DNA of 39,648 nt from Rhodospirillaceae bacterium (GTDB lineage: Bacteria; Pseudomonadota; Alphaproteobacteria; TMED109): positions 1 through 39,648 of the forward strand of contig CABZPW010000005.1 of the NCBI GenBank assembly GCA_902527765.1, given 5' to 3'. Positions 8,896 through 17,550 of this stretch are shown in pieces (position 1 is the stretch's first letter; each line of letters opens with the position of its first letter). Both the position numbers and the translations under genes were made by a program. Below the pieces are notes generated by a model. It saw only the letters and a list, made by a program, of their open reading frames with translations. It had not been told where the DNA came from and did not search any database.

Positions 8896-9443
8896 TGGAC
8901 ATACTTAATTGGTTTTTTAGCCTTTTGACAATATTAATATCTTTTATTATTGCACTATCAATATGGTCCAGAAAAAAAGTAAGGTATAAAGTTTTATCTA
9001 TAACAATTGGTATTTTTGCTTATTTTATTAGCTATGCAACCTTATTAGAAATATTAAGCAGACCTAAGCCAAAAAATTTAGAATTACTGAATAAGTATGC
9101 TAATGAACTAACACTACTACATGTTAATTGGGTTGAAGGAGAAGCAATATATTTGTTAGTACAACTAGATGATATAATTGAGCCAAGACTCTATAAATTT
9201 CCCTGGAACGCATCTCAAGCTCAAGAATATGATGAAATGTTGGAAAAAGGAAGAGAGAATGGAGAAGAAGTAAAGATAGCTAACCCTTTTTATCCAACTA
9301 ATGCCGAAGAGAGAAAAACTATTATTTATACCGCACCAGCAAAACCATTACCTCCAAAAGAAGCACCTGAAACTGGTATTACCTCTTATGATCCTAATGT
9401 GGAAGAAAAGCTTTTAGATTACAGAGATAAAAGAGAAAATTAA
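8895..9443 (+). CDS. Hypothetical membrane protein of the ExbB/ExbD-like cassette
   Basis: Start ATG overlaps the upstream TAA by 1 nt. Two predicted TM helices, then a charged C-terminal domain (HVNWVEGEAIYLLVQLDDIIEPRLYKFPW). Confidence 0.75.
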   Translation: MDILNWFFSLLTILISFIIALSIWSRKKVRYKVLSITIGIFAYFISYATLLEILSRPKPKNLELLNKYANELTLLHVNWVEGEAIYLLVQLDDIIEPRLYKFPWNASQAQEYDEMLEKGRENGEEVKIANPFYPTNAEERKTIIYTAPAKPLPPKEAPETGITSYDPNVEEKLLDYRDKREN

Positions 9444-9478
9444 GAATAGTTTTGAATAAGTATTATATTGATTAGTGT

Positions 9479-10405
9479 ATGAAGAAAAATTTTATTCAAA
9501 TAAAAAAAGTAAGTAAAATTTATAAAAATAAGTTTGCGGCTTTAAAAAATGTTGATTTAAATATTCAAGAGGGAGAAATTTTTGCACTTTTGGGTCCAAA
9601 TGGAGCTGGAAAATCAACTTTAATAAATGTGTTATGTGGTATTACCTATCACTCAAAAGGAGATATATTTATAGATGGCATAGACCTTACTAAAAATAGA
9701 AAAAAAATAAAATCTCTAATAGGTTTGGTACCCCAAGAACTTCATCTTGAAGCATTTGAAACGGTTTTTGATAACGTAAACTATTCAAGGGGATTGTGGG
9801 GTAAAAAGAAAGATAATAATTACATCTTAAATTTACTTAAAAAACTAAATCTAGATGATAAAAAAAACAATTTATTAATGCAATTATCAGGAGGAATGAA
9901 GAGAAGAGTATTAATTGCAAAGGCACTTTCGCATAATCCAAGAATATTATTTTTAGATGAACCTTCAGCAGGTGTAGACATTGAATTAAGGAAAGAGATG
10001 TGGGATATAATTTATACACTAAAAAAAGAAGGAGTTACAATTATACTAACTACACATTATATAGAAGAAGCTGAAGAAATAGCAGATAGAGTGGCTTTTA
10101 TTAATAATGGTGAAATCATTTTAGTTGAAGACAAAAACGTATTATTGAATAAATTAGGGAATAATAAACTGGTATTTACTTTGGATAATAGCTTTAAAAA
10201 AGTTCCAGCTGTTCTAAATAAGTATTCGTACAAAATTAGTAAAAATAAAAGTTGTATTGAATTTTTTTTAAGCAAAGAAAAAAATGAAGTTAGTGATATC
10301 TTATTAAGTATAAAAAAAAGTAAAATGGATTATTTAGATTTTAATATAGAAAAAAGATCTTTAGAAAGTATTTTCGTGGATTTTATTAAAAAAGAAAAAA
10401 AATGA
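9479..10405 (+). CDS. ABC transporter ATP-binding protein (ABC-2 type exporter)
   Basis: Walker A GPNGAGKST, signature LSGGMKRR, Walker B ILFLDEPSAGVD, H-loop TTHYIEEAEE. Confidence 0.95.
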   Translation: MKKNFIQIKKVSKIYKNKFAALKNVDLNIQEGEIFALLGPNGAGKSTLINVLCGITYHSKGDIFIDGIDLTKNRKKIKSLIGLVPQELHLEAFETVFDNVNYSRGLWGKKKDNNYILNLLKKLNLDDKKNNLLMQLSGGMKRRVLIAKALSHNPRILFLDEPSAGVDIELRKEMWDIIYTLKKEGVTIILTTHYIEEAEEIADRVAFINNGEIILVEDKNVLLNKLGNNKLVFTLDNSFKKVPAVLNKYSYKISKNKSCIEFFLSKEKNEVSDILLSIKKSKMDYLDFNIEKRSLESIFVDFIKKEKK

Positions 10406-11166
10406 TTAATTTATTGGCAGTTAAAGCAATTTATTTTCATGAAATGAACAGAACTAGAAGAACTATTCTTCAAAGTATAATATCTCCCATTCTAAGTACT
10501 TCATTATATTTTATAATATTTGGCTCTGCTATTGGCTCAAGAATAAAAGAAATTGATGGTGTTACTTATGGAATGTTTATAGTTCCAGGTTTACTTATGT
10601 TAAACTTATTAACACAAAGTGTATCTAACGGTTCATTTAGTACCTATTTTCCTAAATTTAATGGTACTATTTTTGAATTACAAGCTGCTCCTATTAGTGG
10701 TGTAGAGATGATTATTGGTTTCGTAGGTGCCACTGCTACGAAATCTATTATATTAGGCCTATTAATTATCGCAACTGCTTCATTTTTTATTGACCTTAAT
10801 ATATTACATCCTTTTTTGATGGTATTTTTCTTATTAATGACAGCTATAACTTTTAGTTTATTTGGTTTTGTTATAGGTCTTTGGGCAGATAATTTTGAAA
10901 AATTGTCACTAATACCTTTAATTGTTATAACCCCGCTTGTATTCTTAGGAGGTAGTTTTTACTCTATAAACATGTTACCAGAAATTTGGCAAAAAATTTC
11001 TTTACTTAATCCAGTTTTGTATTTGGTAAGTGGTTTTAAATATAGTTTTTATGAAATTTCAGATGTAAGTATATGGACTAGTATTATTACAATTTTACTT
11101 ATTTTGTTAATTTTAATAGTGATTACTTTATTAATATTTAAAAAAGGCTACAATTTAAGAAATTAA
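10402..11166 (+). CDS. ABC-2 type transporter permease
   Basis: Six-TM ABC-2 protein, overlaps the ATPase gene by 4 nt. PGLLMLNLLTQSVSNGSF and PLVFLGGSFYSINMLP motifs. Confidence 0.93.
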   Translation: MINLLAVKAIYFHEMNRTRRTILQSIISPILSTSLYFIIFGSAIGSRIKEIDGVTYGMFIVPGLLMLNLLTQSVSNGSFSTYFPKFNGTIFELQAAPISGVEMIIGFVGATATKSIILGLLIIATASFFIDLNILHPFLMVFFLLMTAITFSLFGFVIGLWADNFEKLSLIPLIVITPLVFLGGSFYSINMLPEIWQKISLLNPVLYLVSGFKYSFYEISDVSIWTSIITILLILLILIVITLLIFKKGYNLRN

Positions 11167-11184
11167 AAGATAAAAAAATAATTT

Positions 11185-12732
11185 ATGTCCTGGCAAAAAG
11201 AAATAGATGAGCTTAACAAAAGAAAAAAACTAGCCCAAGAGTTAGGAGGTAAAGAAAAAGTAGAAAGACAGCATAAAGCTAATAGAAATACTATAAGAGA
11301 AAGAATAAATCTATTTTTTGACAAAGATAGTTTTCAAGAATTCGGAATACTTAGTGGGCAATCTAGTTATAAAGAAACAGGCGAATTAGAAAACTTTTTG
11401 CCTGCTAATTCAATAATAGGACATGGATTAGTAAATCAGCAGTCAATTGCTTTTTATGGAGATGATTTTACTGTTAGAGGTGGCGCTGCAGATGCTTCAA
11501 TTTGGGAGAAAATGGTAGCTGCTGAAAAATTAGCTAATGAATATGAAATTCCTTTAGTAAGGTTTATTGAAGGTACAGGCGGAGGAGGATCAGTTAAATC
11601 TTTAGAAAAGCAAGGATTTACCTATGTTCCTTTTAATCCAGGCTGGGATAAAGTTATAGAAAATCTATCTAAAATACCAGTTATATCACTAGCGCTTGGC
11701 CCTGTTGCTGGATTAGGCGCAGCAAGACTTGTAAGTAGCCATTATTCTATAATGGTTAGAAAGCTTAGCCAAATCTTTGTTGCTGGTCCTCCCTTAGTAG
11801 AAAAGATAGGTGAACAAATTACAAAAGAAGAATTAGGGGGCAGTGAGGTACATGGTAGTAATGGAGTTATAGATGATGTTGCTGAAAATGAAGCAGAAGC
11901 AATGGAAATGGCAAAAAAGTTTTTGTCATTTATGCCAAGTTCAATCAATTATCTTCCTAAAAAAGAAGTAACTAAAGACGACCCTTTGAGAAAAGATGAC
12001 TTTTTGTTAAGTATTATTCCTAAAAATAAAAGAGAAAGCTATGACATGCTTCCTATTATAGAAAGTGTAGTAGATAAATATTCTTTTTTTGAATTGGGTA
12101 AAAAATATGGATTATCTGTAATTACTGGGTTAGCAAGACTAGATGGTTATCCTATTATAGTTTTAGCTAATAATCCTCAAGTATATGGAGGTGGCTGGAC
12201 AACTAATTCATGCAAAAAAATTATTAAAATCATGGACCTAGCCCAAGTATTTCACTTTCCAGTATTAAACTTTATTGATAACCCTGGTTTTATAATTGGA
12301 AAAAATGCTGAAAAAGACGGAACAATAAAATATGGAGCTAAAGCTTTAGCTGCAATATATCAATTTAAAAACCCTATGTGTTCAATTATATTAAGAAAAG
12401 TTTTTGGAGTAGCTGGGGCTGCACATACTAATCATATGAATTTTAAATTTAGGTTTGCTTGGCCTTCTGCTGACACAGGATCGTTGCCATTTGAAGGTGG
12501 TATTGAGGCAGCTTATAAATCAGAAATTAGTCAATCAAAAGATCCTGAAAAATTTATCAAAGACAAGCACGTCAAACTAAATTCATTAACTTCTCCATTC
12601 AGAACTGCAGAAAAATTTTTATTAGAAAATGTAATAGATCCTAGAGACACTAGAAAAGAATCTTGTATATGGATAAAGCTTGCTTACAAAAAACTTAAAA
12701 CTGGATCAAGTTCATTTGGATATAGACCCTAG
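11185..12732 (+). CDS. Acyl-CoA carboxylase carboxyltransferase (beta) subunit
   Basis: Carboxyl_trans domain: RERINLFFDKDSFQEFG, RFIEGTGGGGSVKSLE, NPQVYGGGWTTNSCKKIIKIMDLAQVFHFPVLNFIDNPGFIIG. Confidence 0.93.
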   Translation: MSWQKEIDELNKRKKLAQELGGKEKVERQHKANRNTIRERINLFFDKDSFQEFGILSGQSSYKETGELENFLPANSIIGHGLVNQQSIAFYGDDFTVRGGAADASIWEKMVAAEKLANEYEIPLVRFIEGTGGGGSVKSLEKQGFTYVPFNPGWDKVIENLSKIPVISLALGPVAGLGAARLVSSHYSIMVRKLSQIFVAGPPLVEKIGEQITKEELGGSEVHGSNGVIDDVAENEAEAMEMAKKFLSFMPSSINYLPKKEVTKDDPLRKDDFLLSIIPKNKRESYDMLPIIESVVDKYSFFELGKKYGLSVITGLARLDGYPIIVLANNPQVYGGGWTTNSCKKIIKIMDLAQVFHFPVLNFIDNPGFIIGKNAEKDGTIKYGAKALAAIYQFKNPMCSIILRKVFGVAGAAHTNHMNFKFRFAWPSADTGSLPFEGGIEAAYKSEISQSKDPEKFIKDKHVKLNSLTSPFRTAEKFLLENVIDPRDTRKESCIWIKLAYKKLKTGSSSFGYRP

Positions 12733-13931
12733 TTTTCAATTTTTTCTCTAACTTTAAATCCTAATTTTTTAATTAAATTAATAATTTTATTTGCATGTTT
12801 TTTATCTTGCGTCTCTAAAGTTATATTCAATCTTGCAGCTCTGACAGAAAGATCTAAAGTAAACCTGCTATGCTCGACTGCTAATATATTTATTTTTTCA
12901 ATTGAACATAATTTAGATATTTCACTAAGCTGACCTGGCTTATCCTCCATATCTATAGAAAGAGTTAAAACCTGTTTTTTTCTTGCCAATTCTCTCATTA
13001 ATAATGATGAGAGAACCCTTGAGTCTAAATTACCTCCGCAAGCAATAACTCCTATATCTTCGCTTTTTTTTCTATCTATACTTTCTAATATAGCAGCTAA
13101 ACCCAGAGCACCTGCACCTTCTACTAAAGTTTTATCATTTAGTAAAAACATCGAGATAGCTTGCTCAATAGAACTCTCTTTAACTAATACAGTCTCATCA
13201 ACTAGTTCTTTGATAATTTTTAAATTTTTCTTCCCTATTTTATTAACAGCTACTCCCTCAGCTATAGTACTTTTTTCAAATGACTTTTTAGTTTTATAAA
13301 AACTGTTATATAAAGAAGGAAAGTTTTCAGTTTCCACTCCGATTATTTTTATATCTTTGTTTAAATTTTTAGCTACTATTGCGCAACCAGAAATTAAGCC
13401 CCCTCCTCCAACTGGTATATAAATTTTTTTAAGATTAGGATGCTTCTGTAAAAATTCTAACATCAATGTGCCTTGTCCATATATCACGTCATAATCATTA
13501 AATGGATGGATTTTTACGAAATCATATTTTTCAACTAACTTATTTACATGCTTTTCAGACTCTAAAACATTATTACCATGTATAATTACATTAGCTCCGT
13601 AGCCTATATTTTTTCTTATCTTCTCAAAAGGAGTATTGTTTGGCATTACAATGGTAGCTTTAATACCTAAATATTTACAGCCTAGTGAAATACCCTGGGC
13701 ATGATTCCCAGCTGACATAGCTATTACACCTTTTTTTTTTTGTATCTCAGTTAATGATAAAAGCTTATTTAGAGAACCTCTGAATTTAAAAGAGCCTGTG
13801 TGTTGTTTATTTTCATATTTAACAAAAATAGATCTTCCTGTTAATTCAGATAAGGCTTGAGATAAATCACTAGGAGTATTAATGATATATTGATTAATTA
13901 ATTTTTTTGCTTTAATTATTTTATTAAACAT
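12729..13931 (-). CDS. ilvA: Threonine ammonia-lyase with C-terminal ACT domain
   Basis: PLP motif KYENKQHTGSFKFRGSLNKL, SAGNHAQG, VGGGGLISG, and C-terminal ACT-like domain (LSIDMEDKPGQLSEISKL). Confidence 0.92.
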   Translation of the reverse strand: MFNKIIKAKKLINQYIINTPSDLSQALSELTGRSIFVKYENKQHTGSFKFRGSLNKLLSLTEIQKKKGVIAMSAGNHAQGISLGCKYLGIKATIVMPNNTPFEKIRKNIGYGANVIIHGNNVLESEKHVNKLVEKYDFVKIHPFNDYDVIYGQGTLMLEFLQKHPNLKKIYIPVGGGGLISGCAIVAKNLNKDIKIIGVETENFPSLYNSFYKTKKSFEKSTIAEGVAVNKIGKKNLKIIKELVDETVLVKESSIEQAISMFLLNDKTLVEGAGALGLAAILESIDRKKSEDIGVIACGGNLDSRVLSSLLMRELARKKQVLTLSIDMEDKPGQLSEISKLCSIEKINILAVEHSRFTLDLSVRAARLNITLETQDKKHANKIINLIKKLGFKVREKIEN

Positions 13932-13940
13932 AAACGTAAA

Positions 13941-14990
13941 ATGTTAGAAAAAAAAAATAATATACACCCTAGAATAAAATTTCTAAAGTACTTTCCTACT
14001 ATTGCTAAAAATGTGAGTATTTCATCATCAGCAAAAATTATTGGCAATTCTAATATTAAAAAAAATACAAAAATTTCTGATAATGTAATAATCAGGGGAG
14101 ACGGTGAAAAAATTGAGATTGGAGAAAATTGCCTATTTGAAAAAAGATCTACAGTTCATGTAGCTTCTGATTTATTAGGTACTAAAATTGGCAATAACTG
14201 TATAATTGAGCAATATTCTATTATACATGCTTGCTTAATAGGAAATAATGTAAAAGTAGGAGAAAATTCTGTCGTGATGGATGGAAGTACTATTGGAGAT
14301 TATTCTGTGATACTTCCAGACACTTTAATTCCTCCAGGTAAAAAGTTTGATAGATTTTCACTTATATCAGGATCACCAGCAAAACTAATAAGGAATATTG
14401 ATACTAATTACTATTATAAATTCAATAATTTAAAAAGTAAAACTAATTTAAGGTTTAATAAATATTTAAAAAAAATAAATCAAAATTTTCAATCAATTGA
14501 ATTAGACGTAGATAATACCTTTATTGCTCCAGATGCATTAATAGGTTGTAAAATTTTTACAAAACCTGGTTCAAGTATATGGTTCTCGACAGTACTTCAA
14601 AGTCCAGACAATAAAGGCTCTGTCTATTTAGGATCAGGCTCAAATATTCAAGATAACTCAATTTTTAATACAAAGGGAAAAGATATAGACATAGGCGATA
14701 GAGTAACAATTGGACATAATGTTATAATTGATGGTAAATGTAAAATATATAATGATGCAGTAATCGGAATGGGGTCTATTTTAGAAGAAAATTGTATAGT
14801 AGAAAAAAATGCCTTTGTAGGTGCTAATTCATATGTAAAAACAAATACTGTTGTCCCTGAAGGTAAAATATACGCAGGTAACCCAGCTAAATTTTTTAGA
14901 GAAGTTTCTCAACAAGAAAAAGAATTTTTTAGTTTAGGGCAAAAAATTTATGAAAAGCTTACACTAGAATATTTAAAAACACTCGGATGA
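13941..14990 (+). CDS. Tandem double left-handed beta-helix (hexapeptide repeat) protein, gamma-carbonic-anhydrase-like
   Basis: Two hexapeptide-repeat domains (about aa 22-152 and 187-320). Each ends in a gamma-CA-like SGSPAKLIRNI / AGNPAKFFREV. Domain 2 carries IWFSTVLQ...NIQDNS...TIGHNVIIDG...IGMGSI. Confidence 0.88.
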   Translation: MLEKKNNIHPRIKFLKYFPTIAKNVSISSSAKIIGNSNIKKNTKISDNVIIRGDGEKIEIGENCLFEKRSTVHVASDLLGTKIGNNCIIEQYSIIHACLIGNNVKVGENSVVMDGSTIGDYSVILPDTLIPPGKKFDRFSLISGSPAKLIRNIDTNYYYKFNNLKSKTNLRFNKYLKKINQNFQSIELDVDNTFIAPDALIGCKIFTKPGSSIWFSTVLQSPDNKGSVYLGSGSNIQDNSIFNTKGKDIDIGDRVTIGHNVIIDGKCKIYNDAVIGMGSILEENCIVEKNAFVGANSYVKTNTVVPEGKIYAGNPAKFFREVSQQEKEFFSLGQKIYEKLTLEYLKTLG

Positions 14991-15776
14991 TTAAAAATTA
15001 TAATTATCTGTTGCCGTATTCCACCAAGGCTGATCAGAGAATGCTCTAAAATCTATTTCATGTGTCCAGGCTGATCTGTGTTGTTTAGTTAAGTATAAAT
15101 AGCTCTCAGCTATTTTTTCTGGCAAAATAAGGCCATCTTTTTCTAATCCTACTTCTTTTCTTAATTTCTCATAAGCTTCTGGACCAAGCATTTTACCTAA
15201 GGTATCAGGGGCATCAACAGCACCGTCAATAATCGCATGTACTATATGAATTCCTTTGATCGAAAATTCATCGTTTAAAGTTTGACATAACATTCTTCTA
15301 GCCCCCATTGCTGCAGCATGAGAATGTTGGCCCCTATTACCTCTTACAGAAGCAGTTGATGAAGTGGCTATCAGAGTCCCTCCCCCTCTTTTTACCATAT
15401 AGGGAAATAAAATTTTAGATAATCTAAAAATACCTACCGTCCCCATTTTTAAACCTAAATCAAATTGTTTTAATGTTAAATCTTCTAATTTTTTATTTCC
15501 TATTTGTGCTCCTAGATTATAAACTACTACACTAATAGGGCCTAAGTCCTTCTCTACTTCATGAATTAAATCTTCAATAGTGTTATCTTTAATTGCATTC
15601 ATAAGCTTACCAGATGCTTTTCCTCCAGAAGCATTAATTGTATCAATCAGTTTTTTTAAACCACTTTCATCAGACCTTCTAGTTAAATAGACATGGTAAC
15701 CGTCGTTAGCAAACACTTTAGCTACATTACCTCCTACTCCAGCGCCTGCTCCTATTATTAGACAAATGTTTTGCAT
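14991..15776 (-). CDS. SDR family oxidoreductase
   Basis: IIGAGAGVGGNVAKVFA Rossmann motif with NLGAQIG and TSSTASVRG. The ORF track begins at 15815; MQNICLIIGAG at 15776 is the likely start. Confidence 0.85.
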   Translation of the reverse strand: MQNICLIIGAGAGVGGNVAKVFANDGYHVYLTRRSDESGLKKLIDTINASGGKASGKLMNAIKDNTIEDLIHEVEKDLGPISVVVYNLGAQIGNKKLEDLTLKQFDLGLKMGTVGIFRLSKILFPYMVKRGGGTLIATSSTASVRGNRGQHSHAAAMGARRMLCQTLNDEFSIKGIHIVHAIIDGAVDAPDTLGKMLGPEAYEKLRKEVGLEKDGLILPEKIAESYLYLTKQHRSAWTHEIDFRAFSDQPWWNTATDNYNF

Positions 15777-15829
15777 ATATATGAAAATAACATAAAATAA
15801 TATTTTTAAAAGCATCCATTAATATAAAT

Positions 15830-17545
15830 ATGATTTCTAATTTACATAACAAAGTAATTGACATAGTTGGTAAAAAAAATTTTTTAATAAATGAAAAGGA
15901 AAAAACACCTTATACATCAGGATGGAGAACAAAACCCGGAGAATGTGAGTTTGTAGTTTTACCTGACTCACTATCAAACATGTGGGCTGTATTAAAACTT
16001 TGTGTTGAGAATAATAAATATATTTTAATGCAGGCTGCTAACACAAGTCTAACAGGTGGCAGCACTCCTAACGGAAAATATGATCGAGGTTTAGTGATCA
16101 TAAATACTACAAAATTAAAGACTATTATTCCTATTAAGAAAGGCAATCAAGTATTAGCGTTTCCAGGATCTACTTTATACGACCTAGAAAAAAAAGTTAA
16201 ACCCTACAATAGAGCTCCTCATTCTGAAATTGGTTCCTCATGTATAGGCGCATCAGTAGTAGGAGGTGTTTGCAACAATTCTGGAGGCGCATTAATTAAG
16301 AGAGGGCCCGCTTACACAGAACTATCTCTTTTCGCTTCTGTTAATAGTGAAGGAAAAATAGAGCTTCATAATAAATTAGGTATAGAACTTGGCAAGTCTC
16401 CTGAAGAAATTTTAAAAAACTTAGACAACAATAATTTTAATGAAGGTAATATAAAGAATTCAAATTTTAAAGCTTCTTCAACTGATTATAAAAATATTAT
16501 AAAAGATACTAATGCTGATACACCTGCAAGATATAATGCAGATAAAAGGCGACTTTATGATGCATCTGGATGCTCTGGTAAATTAGCAGTATTTGCTGTT
16601 AGACTTGATACCTTTGAAAAGGAAAATGAAGAAAAAACTTTTTATTACAGCACGAATAGCGCAGAAGATTTAACAAGACTAAGAAAAAAAATAATTAATG
16701 AAATAGAAGAACTTCCAATTTATGCAGAGTATATGCATAATGATGCCTATAGTGTTTCGAAAAAATATGGAAAAGATGCTTTTTATTTGATTTATTATTT
16801 AGGAACCTCTTGTATGCCATTTTTTTATAAAACTAAATCCAAGTTAGAAAGCTTTTTTAAAAAATCTAAATTCTTCTCTAATAAAACCTTAGATTTAATT
16901 TTAAATGCATTTGTTTCAATTCTTCCAAACCAAATGCCAAAAGTATTTGATGAACTAAATAAAAAATTTAAACATCATTTGATATTAAAGTGTGATCAAA
17001 AAATTTTTGATGAAGTTTTAAAAGTTTCAAAAAATATTTTCAATGAAAATAACAAAAATAACTTATTAATATGCAGTACTAAAGAGAGTAAAAAATTAAC
17101 GTTAAATAGATTTGTATTTGCTGGAGCTACTGCAAGATGTGCTAATATTTCAAGAAATGCAAATCCTGATTTGTTACCTTTTGATGTTGCTTTGAAAAGA
17201 AATGATGATAACTGGTTTCATGATATTGCACTTGATGCAAAAAAGGATGTACTTAAAACTTTAACAGTAGGACATTTTTTTTGCTTGGTATTTCATAGAG
17301 AGTATGTAATTAAAAAAGGTATAAATAATAATATAGTTAAAGATAAAGTTTTAAAATGGTTCGATGAAATAGGTGCAAAGTATCCTGCTGAACACAATGT
17401 AGGGCACGTATATGAAGCTGATGATAACCTGAGAAAATTTTATAAAAAACTTGACCCTTGTAATATATTTAATCCGGGCATAGGAAAGACTAGTAAAACT
17501 ATTAATAAACCAGTTGGTAAAATAAAAGAAATTAATATAACTTAA
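15830..17545 (+). CDS. dld: Quinone-dependent D-lactate dehydrogenase
   Basis: Dld-type FAD-binding domain: SGWRTKPGECEFVVLPDSLSNMWAVLKLCV...ILMQAANTSLTGGSTPNG, and the C-terminal AEHNVGHVYEA...LDPCNIFNPGIGKTSK. Confidence 0.94.
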   Translation: MISNLHNKVIDIVGKKNFLINEKEKTPYTSGWRTKPGECEFVVLPDSLSNMWAVLKLCVENNKYILMQAANTSLTGGSTPNGKYDRGLVIINTTKLKTIIPIKKGNQVLAFPGSTLYDLEKKVKPYNRAPHSEIGSSCIGASVVGGVCNNSGGALIKRGPAYTELSLFASVNSEGKIELHNKLGIELGKSPEEILKNLDNNNFNEGNIKNSNFKASSTDYKNIIKDTNADTPARYNADKRRLYDASGCSGKLAVFAVRLDTFEKENEEKTFYYSTNSAEDLTRLRKKIINEIEELPIYAEYMHNDAYSVSKKYGKDAFYLIYYLGTSCMPFFYKTKSKLESFFKKSKFFSNKTLDLILNAFVSILPNQMPKVFDELNKKFKHHLILKCDQKIFDEVLKVSKNIFNENNKNNLLICSTKESKKLTLNRFVFAGATARCANISRNANPDLLPFDVALKRNDDNWFHDIALDAKKDVLKTLTVGHFFCLVFHREYVIKKGINNNIVKDKVLKWFDEIGAKYPAEHNVGHVYEADDNLRKFYKKLDPCNIFNPGIGKTSKTINKPVGKIKEINIT

Positions 17546-17550
17546 TTGAT

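Noticed and set aside
9479-11166. ABC-2 exporter as part of the ExbB/ExbD-like cassette
   Set aside because: Same strand and only 35 bp away, but the ATPase and permease look like a generic ABC-2 drug/polysaccharide-type exporter; linkage not supported without synteny data.
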